A stretch of 64,000 bases of DNA from an uncultured Prevotellaceae bacterium (GCA_947306175.1 CAMZFV010000010.1:1-64000), one strand, 5' to 3'. Positions 1-8,979 are shown, counted from the first letter of the stretch. The notes: generated by a model from the sequence alone, not told the origin. Numbers and translations are program-made.

Positions 1-41
1 TCGTTACGAATGAAATGCTCTACCGACTGAGCTATTGCGGC
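1..41 (-). tRNA. tRNA-Thr (CGT), partial
   Basis: The reverse complement starts with a GCCGCAA acceptor strand at 41, has a canonical D-arm (GCTCAGTCGGTAGAGC) and an anticodon loop TTCGTAA, giving anticodon CGT for threonine. The window edge cuts the gene in the 3' half of the anticodon stem, so the variable and T arms are not visible. The innermost anticodon-stem pair appears to be an A-C mismatch. Confidence 0.8.
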
Positions 42-73
42 TTGGTGCACTGCGACGTTTTGCAATGCGGGTG

Positions 74-81
74 CAAAGGTA
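74..81 (-). promoter_or_regulatory. -7 box for tRNA-Thr
   Basis: CAAAGGTA reads TACCTTTG on the minus strand, a perfect Bacteroidetes -7 element (TAnnTTTG), 33 bases upstream of the tRNA 5' end. No clear -33 TTTG is seen. Confidence 0.5.
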
Positions 82-107
82 GCACTATTTTTTTAATCCC
101 ACAAGAC

Positions 108-1526
108 TTAGTCCACAATTTGTTTGCTGTAGGTAATCTTGACCTTGGCCTTGTCGAGCAACAACCTGACGACGGCGGGACGCGATATCATGGGTGAAAT
201 CTTGGTCACTATCGAGGAACTGCTGTAGTATCCGTAATAGCTGTAAGACTGAGGATAGACATAGTTGGTCACGTCAACAGGCGTGATGGTGAAGTTGATG
301 TCGTCCTCGGTGGCGATACCGCCCTGGTTGTTGATGATATTGATCACATAGTCGCGCAGGCCAGAGAACGTGTATTTCTTGTTGGTCGCATCATAGATGG
401 CATAGAACGAATCCTTGTTGTTGACCAGACTGTCCCCGTTGATGAAGGTGTCCTTCTTGGAAGTCTTGACCATGAGCAGATAGGTGGGCGGCTGGATGTC
501 ATACTGGGTAGCGGGCACACTCACGGGCAGCTCAAACGACAAGCTGTTGATAATCGACTGGCTCTTGGACACATTAGCCTGATAGTGGTCGATGATGTCC
601 TGGATGGGGAAACGAACCTGAACCTCATAGCCTGCCGGAGCGGCAATGATGGCCTCACCGTTGTTGACCATCGATTTCAAGGCATCGTCTATGTCAAAAT
701 GGATGATGTTGTTCGATACAATCTCGGGGGTCGAAGCCAGATAGGTTTGTGAGCGAGCTGAATCGACCTCTGCGGTATCACTCAGCACCACGTGCTTGTG
801 ATAATAGACATCCAACTCGGTGGACTTGATGTTGATCACATGGCCACTGCCATAGTTATTGGCGATGTATATGCCTGGAAAGACGTCGGCAAAAGCCTTG
901 GGACTGGAGAACTTCTCGGGATGGCTTTTGTAGGTGTTGAACAGTTCACGTGCCAGTGATGTGGCAACAGGAATTGACAGCACGCGCGTCGTATCCACCT
1001 CGCGGGCTCCCGTCACATAGGACTCACCCACCTCGATCCAGCCCGACAACGGAGAATAGGACTCCGAAGCCAATATGTCGCTGGGATCATAATAGCCGAT
1101 GGGGTCAAAGTCGCTATAGATGGGATTGGGCAAGAGCTTGTTCAAGCGATACACAGTCAAGCGCATGGGCGCTAACGGATCACCTGTATAGCCGTCACTG
1201 ATGGGTAAACGCAAAATCAGCCGACAGGAGTCAATCCACTCAGCCTTAATGCCAGTCGTATCGATATTGACAGCGGGCATCCACATGGTCACAGCCTCGG
1301 CAGCCAGACGTCCGAAGCCGTCGGCCTGAAGCACTCCCAGCATCTTGGTGCTAGTGCGCATCTGCACACGGTCGTTGAGCACCGATTGTCCCGTAATCAC
1401 AAATGATGAATCCTCGATGATTGACGAAACGCTATCGGTGATGGAAACTCCGATGGTCTCGTCGGTACATGCGTACAAGCAGAGCAACGCTGCCGCTGCC
1501 AGTATCACATTGAAAAGATACTTCAT
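108..1526 (-). CDS. DUF4270 family lipoprotein
   Basis: This 472-residue protein resembles the DUF4270 family of Bacteroidetes outer-membrane-associated proteins, whose biochemical role is unknown. The N-terminus is a lipoprotein signal peptide ending in LLCLYAC, with Cys20 as the predicted lipidated residue. The body is beta-rich, with features I associate with the family: an early TKMLGVLQADGFGRLAAEA stretch and a later 'SYYGYYSSSS' segment before a C-terminal strand. It lies 51 bases downstream of the starch-synthase-like gene on the same strand, an arrangement I recall as common in Bacteroidales, so the two are probably co-transcribed. The start is fixed by the signal peptide. Confidence 0.8.
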   Translation of the reverse strand: MKYLFNVILAAAALLCLYACTDETIGVSITDSVSSIIEDSSFVITGQSVLNDRVQMRTSTKMLGVLQADGFGRLAAEAVTMWMPAVNIDTTGIKAEWIDSCRLILRLPISDGYTGDPLAPMRLTVYRLNKLLPNPIYSDFDPIGYYDPSDILASESYSPLSGWIEVGESYVTGAREVDTTRVLSIPVATSLARELFNTYKSHPEKFSSPKAFADVFPGIYIANNYGSGHVINIKSTELDVYYHKHVVLSDTAEVDSARSQTYLASTPEIVSNNIIHFDIDDALKSMVNNGEAIIAAPAGYEVQVRFPIQDIIDHYQANVSKSQSIINSLSFELPVSVPATQYDIQPPTYLLMVKTSKKDTFINGDSLVNNKDSFYAIYDATNKKYTFSGLRDYVINIINNQGGIATEDDINFTITPVDVTNYVYPQSYSYYGYYSSSSIVTKISPMISRPAVVRLLLDKAKVKITYSKQIVD

Positions 1527-1577
1527 ATTCTCGAAATGATAAAAAACGATTTGAGAAACTTTCGAAACAGCGAGAGA

Positions 1578-2381
1578 TTAAGCGTCCAGCGATGCATAGA
1601 ACTCGGTCACCTTGTTGACATCATCGTCATCGATGAACTGGAGTTTGGGCAAAGCCGAAGCAGCTTCAAGCACACGCTCGTCGATACCGCTCTCGCACTC
1701 GATGACAGCATCGCTGTATTTCAAGGAATAAGCCATAAGGTCCTGATAGGTCAACTCCTTGCCGGCAATCGGTTTGAGCGCATTCTTGGGAACACCATCC
1801 ATGTGCATCTTCTCGCTCAGGCGCGCATCCAGCGGTGAAACCCCTTCCTCGTTGAACAGGGCCGTCACAATCTTGGCGTCACGGAACGAGGGATCGTCTC
1901 CGTAGATAGTGCGAATGTAAACCGGTGCCAATGCCGAAATCCAACCCGTGCACTGGATGATGTCGGGCACCCAGCGCATCTTGCGGATCGACTCGATGAC
2001 CGCACGTACAAAGAACATGCTGCGCTCATCATTGTCCTCGGGCGAACAGTTCATCTCCAGTTCGTCGATGCGGTTGCTGGCGAAATAATCCTCATTGTAG
2101 ATGAAATACACCTGGAAATGAGCCTGTTGGAGCGTTGCCACCTTGATGATAAGGGGATGATCGGTATCATCGATAATCACATTCATGCCCGACAACCTGA
2201 TCATCTCATGCAACTGATTGCTGCGCTCGGCGATCATGCCATACTTGGGCATGAACGTGCGCTCCTCAATGCCGTGTTCCTTAATACCTTGCGGAAAAAT
2301 CCGGCCTATCTGTGACAATCGGCGTTCCGGCACGTAGGGTGCAATCTCCTGCGATATAAATAAGACTTTCTTTACATCCAT
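1578..2381 (-). CDS. Glycogen/starch synthase-like protein (GT5 N-terminal domain only)
   Basis: This 267-residue protein begins with MDVKKVLFISQEIAPYVPE, clearly related to the N-terminal Rossmann domain of GT5 glycogen synthases (SxEIAPxxKxGGLxDV). It differs in two ways. The ADP-glucose-binding KTGGL motif is replaced by PERRL, and the C-terminal GT-B domain is absent; full-length GlgA is about 470-550 residues. Other family marks remain: PDIIQCTGWISALAP resembles the PDVxHxHDWxxxL segment. It is therefore unlikely to be an active glycogen synthase. Bacteroidales genomes commonly carry this short form, often beside panC, but here nagA is divergently placed instead. It probably shares a transcript with the DUF4270 gene. 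Confidence 0.75.
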   Translation of the reverse strand: MDVKKVLFISQEIAPYVPERRLSQIGRIFPQGIKEHGIEERTFMPKYGMIAERSNQLHEMIRLSGMNVIIDDTDHPLIIKVATLQQAHFQVYFIYNEDYFASNRIDELEMNCSPEDNDERSMFFVRAVIESIRKMRWVPDIIQCTGWISALAPVYIRTIYGDDPSFRDAKIVTALFNEEGVSPLDARLSEKMHMDGVPKNALKPIAGKELTYQDLMAYSLKYSDAVIECESGIDERVLEAASALPKLQFIDDDDVNKVTEFYASLDA

Positions 2382-2406
2382 CTTGCTTACTTCATATTTT
2401 ATAATG

Positions 2407-2414
2407 CAAAGTTA
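2407..2414 (-). promoter_or_regulatory. -7 box for the starch-synthase-like/DUF4270 operon
   Basis: CAAAGTTA reads TAACTTTG on the minus strand, matching TAnnTTTG, 26 bases upstream of the start codon at 2381. Confidence 0.5.
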
Positions 2415-2912
2415 GCATTTTTTTTTGATTTTAGCACTATGATTTGACCTCATGTAGGTGATTTTTAAGTAAAAAACACCCGTTTTTAACATCTTCTAAT
2501 CATTTTGTGACATCAATAATGACCCAATTTAGCTGTCCTCTAAAAACAGGAGAGCACTTCCTTCAAACAGGAAATACCCTCCTCTTTCAAAACACACACA
2601 CGATTAAGTCAGACTCTTTTTCTGTCTTTACTAAATTGCGTTCAAACACTTTTTTATTAAGCCTGAATACAAAGGAACACATTTTTTTTGAAATAAAAAA
2701 CGGCTTATCGGCACTAAGCGACCAATCAAGCAATCACAATGACAAACAAGCTAATCTTCAAGACCAAGCCCAAGCATCATTTTGGCCTATCCAAGTGTTT
2801 ACCCTGCCCGATCCTAAGGCTTGGAGCCGTTTCCACACGTGTTAAAATCAAAATTTTCGTCAATAAACCTAAAAAAATGTATTAATCTTATGCAAGCTAA
2901 TAAAAAACGCTG

Positions 2913-2920
2913 TATATTTG
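2913..2920 (+). promoter_or_regulatory. -7 box for nagA
   Basis: TATATTTG matches the Bacteroidetes -7 consensus and lies 30 bases before the chosen nagA ATG. This argues against the longer upstream start, because a transcript from here would exclude it. Confidence 0.55.
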
Positions 2921-2949
2921 CAAGTCAAGAAGGATTTAAGAAGACTGGA

Positions 2950-4140
2950 ATGTTAACTCAGATCTATAACGGTCATGTGCTGACGCCCGAAGGTTGGATC
3001 AATGGTGGCTCCGTCATTATTGAAGATAACCGCATCAAGGAGGTGAGCAAGAGCAGTCGGCAATTAGACGGCATGGACAAGGTCATCGATGCCCACGGAA
3101 TGCATGTGGTGCCCGGTGGCATTGACCTGCATTGCCATGGCGGAGGAGGCTGCGACTTCCAGGAGTGCACACGCGAGGCTTTTGAGACTGTTGCGGGCAC
3201 TCACCTGAAACATGGCACGACAGCTATTTATGCCACCTTATCGTCTTCTCCGCTCGACATGATGGAACAGGCTTGCCAGACGTGCGATGATCTGATGAAG
3301 GAACCAGGTTCCACCATCATGGGCATGCACATGGAGGGTCCTTACCTCAACCCCAGCAAGGCTGGAGCACAGATGCCTGAGGTCATCCGCATCCCAGAGC
3401 CAAACGAGTACATGCACATCGTTGAGGACTTTGACTGTATGCGCCGTTGGGACACAGCTCCCGAATTGCCTGGAGCAGTCGAGATGGGCAAGTACATCAC
3501 TGGCAAAGGTATTATCGCCGCCATCGCCCACACCGCGGCCGAGTATCCTCATGTCAAGGCCGCCTGGGACGCAGGTTACACACTTGCCACCCATTTTTAT
3601 AATGCCATGCCGGGTTTCCACAACGTGCGTGAGTTCAAGCACGCAGGCACAGTGGAGAGCATTTATCTGCTTGAAGACATGGCTGTTGAGGTGATTGCCG
3701 ATGGCATCCATGTGCCGGCAACACTGCTCAATCTGGTCTATCACATGAAGGGCGTGGAGCGCACCGCATTATGTACCGATGCCCTGGCCGTGACCGACAG
3801 CGACAGTGAGCGCGCCTTCGACCCCCGTGTTATCATTGAGGACGGCGTGTGCAAGCTCTCGGACCGTAGTGCACTAGCAGGTAGCATCGCCACGATGGAC
3901 CGTCTCATCAAGACAATGGTACGCGTTGTTGAGGTGCCCTTGCAGGACGCCGTCAGGATGGCCAGCGAGACTCCGGCGAGAATCATGGGCATCTATGACC
4001 GCAAGGGTTCCATCCAGCGCGGCAAGGATGCCGATATCCTGCTGTTTGACAGCGACATCAACCTGCGCAGCGTCTATTCAATGGGCGAGTTTGTCAAGGG
4101 CAGCGACCGTATCGCACCCGCCGAAATCGTCGAGCGCTGA
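2950..4140 (+). CDS. nagA: N-acetylglucosamine-6-phosphate deacetylase
   Basis: This 396-residue amidohydrolase removes the acetyl group from GlcNAc-6-phosphate to give glucosamine-6-phosphate, feeding amino-sugar catabolism and cell-wall recycling in the cytosol. Family motifs are present in order: the metal-site HCHGGGG, HMEGPYLNPSKAGA, an AHTAA segment, THFYNAM, IADGIHVP, the catalytic TDA in CTDALAVTD, and LAGSIATMDR near the C-terminus. The frame is open from 2821, but ATG 2950 gives the canonical MLTQIYNGHVLTP beginning and lies just after a -7 box. It is a monocistronic plus-strand gene. Confidence 0.93.
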   Translation: MLTQIYNGHVLTPEGWINGGSVIIEDNRIKEVSKSSRQLDGMDKVIDAHGMHVVPGGIDLHCHGGGGCDFQECTREAFETVAGTHLKHGTTAIYATLSSSPLDMMEQACQTCDDLMKEPGSTIMGMHMEGPYLNPSKAGAQMPEVIRIPEPNEYMHIVEDFDCMRRWDTAPELPGAVEMGKYITGKGIIAAIAHTAAEYPHVKAAWDAGYTLATHFYNAMPGFHNVREFKHAGTVESIYLLEDMAVEVIADGIHVPATLLNLVYHMKGVERTALCTDALAVTDSDSERAFDPRVIIEDGVCKLSDRSALAGSIATMDRLIKTMVRVVEVPLQDAVRMASETPARIMGIYDRKGSIQRGKDADILLFDSDINLRSVYSMGEFVKGSDRIAPAEIVER

Positions 4141-4182
4141 TCTGTTCTTGAAGAAAAAATCTCTGATTTTTTGCCACAAGTC

Positions 4183-4213
4183 TTGCACGGGAATAAAAAT
4201 GGTATTATCTTTG
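4183..4213 (+). promoter_or_regulatory. Promoter of tRNA-His
   Basis: CTTG with its TTG at 4183-4185, a 20-base spacer and TATCTTTG at 4206-4213 form a near-consensus Bacteroidetes promoter, 31 bases before the tRNA. Confidence 0.6.
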
Positions 4214-4243
4214 CACCCGCGTTTAAGGGAAAACGCTATACAT

Positions 4244-4318
<75 letters not shown>

Positions 4319-4320
4319 CT

Positions 4321-4358
4321 AAAAAACCTGCATTGCAAATTGCGATGCAGGTTTTTTT
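4321..4358 (+). terminator. Rho-independent terminator after tRNA-His
   Basis: Arms AACCTGCAT and ATGCAGGTT, with an inner GCAA/TTGC pairing, form a stable hairpin followed by a run of seven T. The A-run on the 5' side makes it potentially bidirectional, so it could also serve the minus-strand OmpH gene that ends at 4380. Confidence 0.85.
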
Positions 4359-4379
4359 AGATTTTGATAATACCCGATT

Positions 4380-4889
4380 TCAATACTCGAGACCGAGGAG
4401 ACCTTTGACGACGGGCGTGAGGTCGATAGTGGCGGGACCCGTATAGGCCACGGGAGTCACAGCGGTGTCGAACACCACATCGAGGGCACCCCTCTCGCCA
4501 GCCGTGCGGATAGCTGCCTGCACTTTCTCAGCGATAGGGCGTGTGAGAGCCTCGCGCATGGCAGACAGGTCATCGGCGGCACGGCGTTCAAACTCACGCA
4601 TCTTCTTGTCACTCTCCTGCAGTTCCTGCACACGGCGCTCCTTGATAGTCTCGGGCATCGAGGCATCGGCAGCCACCGTCTGGTAATCGGCATATTTCTT
4701 GTCAAATTCACCCTTCAACAACTCATACTCTGCATGATATCTGTCACTCATGGCCTTGAGCTGCGCCTCGGCCTGAGCCTTCTCGGGCATGAGGTCAAAG
4801 ATCTGTTGCGAATTGATAATACCAATTCTGGCCTGAGCCATAACAACGAGCGGCAACATCGCCACAACAATCATCAAAAATCTTTTCAT
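4380..4889 (-). CDS. Skp/OmpH-family periplasmic chaperone (copy 1)
   Basis: This 169-residue protein has a signal peptide ending at VMAQA and then the OmpH/Skp pattern: a short beta strand (RIGIINSQQIFDLMPE), a long charged coiled-coil hairpin rich in K, E, Q and R, and a C-terminal strand region (LDVVFDTAVTPVAYTG). Skp proteins hold unfolded outer-membrane proteins in the periplasm for delivery to BamA. It is one of three related genes in a row downstream of bamA. A terminator and a separate -7 box lie between it and copy 2, so it can be expressed independently of the bam operon. Confidence 0.88.
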   Translation of the reverse strand: MKRFLMIVVAMLPLVVMAQARIGIINSQQIFDLMPEKAQAEAQLKAMSDRYHAEYELLKGEFDKKYADYQTVAADASMPETIKERRVQELQESDKKMREFERRAADDLSAMREALTRPIAEKVQAAIRTAGERGALDVVFDTAVTPVAYTGPATIDLTPVVKGLLGLEY

Positions 4890-4927
4890 ATCGTTCTATT
4901 CAGTTTATTACACATTAATAATATTGG

Positions 4928-4935
4928 CAAAGGTA
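4928..4935 (-). promoter_or_regulatory. -7 box for OmpH copy 1
   Basis: CAAAGGTA reads TACCTTTG on the minus strand, 39 bases upstream of the start at 4889. Confidence 0.5.
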
Positions 4936-4981
4936 AAGACTTTTTTTGATTCCGACATGATATGCCGACAATAAAAACAGA

Positions 4982-5017
4982 AATTCCCTTGCCAGCATCT
5001 CAGCAGACAAGGGAATT
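4982..5017 (-). terminator. Terminator after OmpH copy 2
   Basis: The perfect inverted repeat AATTCCCTTG / CAAGGGAATT has a 16-base loop and is followed on the minus strand by TTTCTGTTTTTATTG. It lies between OmpH copies 2 and 1. Confidence 0.7.
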
Positions 5018-5054
5018 AGCATCTTAGCATTTATCGTGTTGTGTGTTTCGTTTT

Positions 5055-5567
5055 TTATTTAATACCCAACTTGGCTTTCACCTTGGCACTTACGTCCTCG
5101 GCATTGGTACCCGTATAGATGATGGCACCGGCAGCCTGGTCAAAGATGAAGGTGTAACCGCCCTCGGCACCAACAGCCTGAATGGCGTTCTGGAGCTTCT
5201 GGGTGATGGGGGCGAGCAGAGTGTCCTGCTGACGCTGCAAATCCTGAGCAGCAGTCTGCTGGAAGTTCTGAATCTTCATGTAATCGTCCTGCAATTCCTG
5301 GTTGTGACGATCCTTGATGGCCTGGGGCGTGGTGGCGTCCTTGTCGGCGGCCTCATAGTCGTTCATCTTCTTCTGGAAAGCATCCTGCAGGTTCTTGAAC
5401 TCGGTCTCATACTTGTCGCTCACCTGCTTGAGGGTGTTCTCGGCGGTGGCCTTCTCGGGCATCACGTTGAAGATCTCACTGGTGTTGACATAACCGAATT
5501 TCTGAGCTTGTGCAGCAAAGCACATCATAGTAGCCGTAACGGCTAAGAGCATAAATCTTTTAAACAT
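5055..5567 (-). CDS. Skp/OmpH-family periplasmic chaperone (copy 2)
   Basis: This 170-residue protein has a signal peptide (MFKRFMLLAV to AAQAQ) and a mature part starting KFGYVNTSEIFNVMPEKA, followed by a coiled-coil hairpin and a C-terminal TFIFDQAAGAIIYTG strand region. It is closely related to copy 1 (both have IFxxMPEKA). The frame is open to 5618, but ATG 5567 gives a normal signal peptide; the upstream extension is not signal-like. It is probably co-transcribed with copy 3 and bamA. Confidence 0.88.
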   Translation of the reverse strand: MFKRFMLLAVTATMMCFAAQAQKFGYVNTSEIFNVMPEKATAENTLKQVSDKYETEFKNLQDAFQKKMNDYEAADKDATTPQAIKDRHNQELQDDYMKIQNFQQTAAQDLQRQQDTLLAPITQKLQNAIQAVGAEGGYTFIFDQAAGAIIYTGTNAEDVSAKVKAKLGIK

Positions 5568-5702
5568 GTCTAAAAATAATTTTTTTAAAACTTGGCTGCG
5601 CCTTATCCAATAAAGCAAGCTTCATCGATTTCGGTTGGCACAAGTTTTCTTGTTAGTATACTAATTTCTTAATTATTTCACTTCAACTCTTGAATCGTTT
5701 TT

Positions 5703-6215
5703 TTACTTGTAGCCCATCTTCTCGAGGACCTCGTTGCTCACATCGATGCGCGGCGAGGCAAAGATGATGCTCTGGCTACTGGCGCGGTCCATGATCAGCT
5801 GGAAGCCACGCTCCTCACACACCTTCTTGCAGGCGTTATAGATATCGTCCTGGATGGGCTGGATGAGCGACTGGCGCTTCTTGAACAACTCACCCTGCGG
5901 GCCGAAGTACTTGTACTGCAGCTGCTGAGCCTCTTTCTCCTTCTCGGTGATTTCGGTCTCTTTCTTCTTCTTCTGGTCGTCGGTCAGGAATACCATGTCG
6001 GCCTGATAGTTCTTGAACATGGTGTCGGCCTCTTTCTTGAGCTCGTCCACCTCACGCTGCCAGCGCTGCGACACCTGGTTCAATTGCTCGTTGGCCATCT
6101 CATAGGCCGGGATGTTCTTGAGCACATACTCCATATCCACAAGAGCAAACTTCTGCGCGTTGGCGGCCATGAAGCCGGCAACAAGCGCTACTGCGATTAA
6201 AGCAAATCTCTTCAT
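5703..6215 (-). CDS. Skp/OmpH-family periplasmic chaperone (copy 3)
   Basis: This 170-residue protein has a cleavable signal peptide ending in MAANAQ, then KFALVDMEYVLKNIPAYEMA, a long helical segment with a KKKKETEITEKEKEAQQ charged stretch, and a C-terminal QLIMDRASSQSIIFASPRID strand region. It is the gene immediately downstream of bamA, the usual Bacteroidetes order bamA-ompH-ompH. It is the most divergent of the three copies (NIPAY in place of MPEKA), which suggests a different client range. Confidence 0.88.
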   Translation of the reverse strand: MKRFALIAVALVAGFMAANAQKFALVDMEYVLKNIPAYEMANEQLNQVSQRWQREVDELKKEADTMFKNYQADMVFLTDDQKKKKETEITEKEKEAQQLQYKYFGPQGELFKKRQSLIQPIQDDIYNACKKVCEERGFQLIMDRASSQSIIFASPRIDVSNEVLEKMGYK

Positions 6216-6317
6216 ATCTCTATTATCTTTTGGTTGTTAAATACGACTTTTAGACTGCGATGTTAACAAATCGTTTATTAGGGTCTCTAAAAAATTAACT
6301 TAACAGCGTTAAATCCA

Positions 6318-8972
6318 TTAGAACTCCTGACCCAGCACGAAGTGGAAGTTGCTACCGCCCTTCTCGCCGAATACAGTGTCGAAACCATAACCCCAGTCAA
6401 TACCCATCATACCGATCATCGGCAGGAAGATACGGGCACCGACACCAGCCGAACGCTTGATGTTGAACGGGTTGAAGTCCTTGACATTGGTCCAGGCGTT
6501 ACCACCCTCGACAAACAGGATGGGATAGATGGTGGCACTCTGAGAGAGCATCAACGGGAAGTGCAGCTCCAATGCAAAGCGGTCATAGGCGTAACCCTCA
6601 TAACCGTAAGGGGTGAAAGCACCATTCTCATAACCGCGCAGGGCGATGGTCTCGGTCGCATAGGTATAGGAACCCGACATACCGTCACCACCCACGTAGA
6701 AGGTCTCGAACGGTGACTTGAGCCACTTGTTCCAGCTGCCCAGCAGACCGAAGTCGGCGCGGGTCATCAGCACCAGGGTCCAGCGGCCATCGGGATCGGT
6801 GAGCGGAGTGTAGGTGCGGGCCTGGAATTTCAGTTTCCAATACTCAATCCAGCGGTAGAGGTCCTTCTTGGACTGCTCGGTGTTGCTCTCGCTCAACGCC
6901 TTCCAGTTCTTCTTGCCGAACAGGCTGGCGGGAGGCGTGGCGTTGAAGCTCAGGGTGAAGGTGCTACCCTTACGGGTATAGAGCGGGTTGTCAATACTGC
7001 TGCGTGACAGGGTCAGACCCAGTATAATCGAGTTGGACACGCCGTTCTTCATATAATAAAGGTACTCCCAGTTCTTGAGGCTGTACCACTGATAACTCAG
7101 GCTGGCCATGAAGGTGAAGTAGTCATCGGGCCACTTCAGTCGCTTTCCGAAGCCCACGGTCACACCCGCCATTTGCAGGTACTTGTTGGGGTCGTAAGCG
7201 TTCTCGTAGTAGTTGTAGCCGCTGTAGCCGCCATAACCGTTGTAGCCATAGCCGTAACCACCATAACCATAATAGGAATTATAGTAGTTGTACATGGCGT
7301 TCTGGTACAGCTGATTATAGTAGGACGAGTTAATACCCGTCTGACGGCTGTAGAAGGCCGAAACCGACAACGAATTGGGACGCTTGCCGCCAAACCACGG
7401 GTCGAGGAACGACACGCTGTAGGCCTGGTAATACTTCGCGTTGGTCTGAGCGCTAATAGTAAACGTCTGGCCTTCGCCCTGTGGGATAAGACCCTTGTAG
7501 GAAGACGGATGCAGCAGATTCTGAATCGAGAAGTTGGTGAACTTCAACGAGGCCTTAAGGATGACACCCGTCTGACCCCAACCGGCACTCAGCTCGACTT
7601 GGTCGTTGGCCTTGCTCTCCAGGTTAAGGATGATATCCACGGTGCCATTGTCAGCGTTGGGTTCGGGGCGGATGTCCATCTTCTCAGGGTCGAAGTGTCC
7701 CGTCTGGGCAATCTCACGGGCCGAACGCATGAGGTCCTCCTTGGAGAACAGGTCACCGGGGCGCACACGCAACTCACGGCGCACAACCTTCTCGTAGAGG
7801 CGGTCGTTACCGTTGATGACCACCTTGTTGATGCGGGCCTGCTTACCCTCAAACATGCGCATCTCCAAGTCGATGCTGTCGCCCTCGATTTTGCTCTCGA
7901 TGGGAACAAGCTGGTAGAACAGGTAACCGTTATTGAGGTAAAGGTTGGAAACGGCATCATCGTCTTCCTGGGTACGCTTGTTGAGCAACTTCTGGTTATA
8001 GACGTCTCCCTTCTTGATGCCGAGCACCTCGTCGAGGATGACCGACGGATAAACCGTATTGCCCACCCAGGTAATGTCCGAAATATAGTATTTCTTTCCC
8101 TCATCGACCTTGAGATAAACATCAACGCTCTTCTCGTCGTAGGGGACAACGCTGTCGCTCAAGATGACGGCATCGCGGTAACCCTTCTCGTTATACTTGT
8201 CGATGATGAGCTGCTTGTCGGCCTCGTAGTCGGTTTGAACGAATTTCTTCTGAGAGAAAATCTTCCACAGGCTCTTCTTCTCGTTGGTCTTCTTCATGGT
8301 GCGCTTCAGCTTGCTGTCGCTCAGCACCTCATTGCCGTCGATGTAGATTTTGTGGACTTTGATCTTCTCATGCTTGTCAACGTTAATGTTGACGATAACC
8401 TCGTTCTGCTTGCTCAGGTCGGGCACCTGTACCACCTCGCAGGTGGCTTGGCCGAAGCCCTTGTTGGCATAGTATTTCTCAACGATGAGCTTGATACGGT
8501 CGGCAATGTTAGGGGTCATCTGGCTGCCGGGCTGGAAATTCAGACGTTCCATAATGTCTTTCTTCTCACCGCTCTTCATGCCGTTATAGTTCACCTGTGA
8601 CACACGGGGTTGCTGGCGCAGGCTGAACACCAACCATGCCTCATCATTGTAAATCTTCTCGACCTTGATCTGCACCTTGGAGAAGAGGCCTTGTCGCCAG
8701 AAACGCTTGGCGGCCGCCTTGATGTCGTCTCCCGGGATATCGATGCGCTGTCCTACCGCCAGACCCGAATAACCGATGATGATGTTCTCGTCATAGTTTT
8801 CGACGCCCTCGACACGCAGGCCCGCAATCTGGTATTGTGTGGGCGATGCCGTGAAGACGATTTTAGGGTTATAGATGGTGTCGTTGGACGTGTAGGTCTC
8901 CTGACCGAGCATGGCGGGAGCCACCGCAGTCACAGCCAATACAGCCAGCGCTATATGCTTGATTTTCTTCAT
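6318..8972 (-). CDS. bamA: Outer membrane protein assembly factor BamA
   Basis: This 884-residue Omp85 protein inserts beta-barrel proteins into the outer membrane. After the signal peptide (MKKIKHIALAVLAV to MLGQ) there is a series of POTRA-like repeats over roughly residues 40-430, for example 'IYIDGNEVLSDSKLKRTM' and 'VVINGNDRLYEKVVRRELRVRPGD'. A C-terminal 16-strand barrel follows, with 'ALRGYENGAFTPYGYEGYAYDRFALELHFPL' split across the lid-lock region and a terminal aromatic FHFVLGQEF. A Tyr/Gly/Asn-rich insertion lies in the barrel at about 7170-7310. The start at 8972 gives the best signal peptide; ATG 8990 overlaps the end of uppS and is an alternative. Confidence 0.95.
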   Translation of the reverse strand: MKKIKHIALAVLAVTAVAPAMLGQETYTSNDTIYNPKIVFTASPTQYQIAGLRVEGVENYDENIIIGYSGLAVGQRIDIPGDDIKAAAKRFWRQGLFSKVQIKVEKIYNDEAWLVFSLRQQPRVSQVNYNGMKSGEKKDIMERLNFQPGSQMTPNIADRIKLIVEKYYANKGFGQATCEVVQVPDLSKQNEVIVNINVDKHEKIKVHKIYIDGNEVLSDSKLKRTMKKTNEKKSLWKIFSQKKFVQTDYEADKQLIIDKYNEKGYRDAVILSDSVVPYDEKSVDVYLKVDEGKKYYISDITWVGNTVYPSVILDEVLGIKKGDVYNQKLLNKRTQEDDDAVSNLYLNNGYLFYQLVPIESKIEGDSIDLEMRMFEGKQARINKVVINGNDRLYEKVVRRELRVRPGDLFSKEDLMRSAREIAQTGHFDPEKMDIRPEPNADNGTVDIILNLESKANDQVELSAGWGQTGVILKASLKFTNFSIQNLLHPSSYKGLIPQGEGQTFTISAQTNAKYYQAYSVSFLDPWFGGKRPNSLSVSAFYSRQTGINSSYYNQLYQNAMYNYYNSYYGYGGYGYGYNGYGGYSGYNYYENAYDPNKYLQMAGVTVGFGKRLKWPDDYFTFMASLSYQWYSLKNWEYLYYMKNGVSNSIILGLTLSRSSIDNPLYTRKGSTFTLSFNATPPASLFGKKNWKALSESNTEQSKKDLYRWIEYWKLKFQARTYTPLTDPDGRWTLVLMTRADFGLLGSWNKWLKSPFETFYVGGDGMSGSYTYATETIALRGYENGAFTPYGYEGYAYDRFALELHFPLMLSQSATIYPILFVEGGNAWTNVKDFNPFNIKRSAGVGARIFLPMIGMMGIDWGYGFDTVFGEKGGSNFHFVLGQEF

Positions 8973-8979
8973 TGAAAAA

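Larger units (their letters stand above)
2382..2949. other. Divergent intergenic region (568 bases)
   Basis: This AT-rich gap separates the starch-synthase-like gene from nagA. It holds the two -7 boxes listed separately. I see no RNA gene and no credible coding sequence; the 112-codon plus-strand frame at 2507-2845 has no recognisable domain and no start signals. Confidence 0.5.

Noticed and set aside
2507..2845. 112-codon plus-strand open frame in the nagA upstream gap
   Set aside because: Low-complexity AT-rich translation, no domain, no initiation signals, and it overlaps the nagA promoter area.
7173..8600. 475-codon plus-strand frame antisense to bamA
   Set aside because: The minus strand encodes a well-supported BamA; the antisense frame is a valine-rich shadow product of its codon use.
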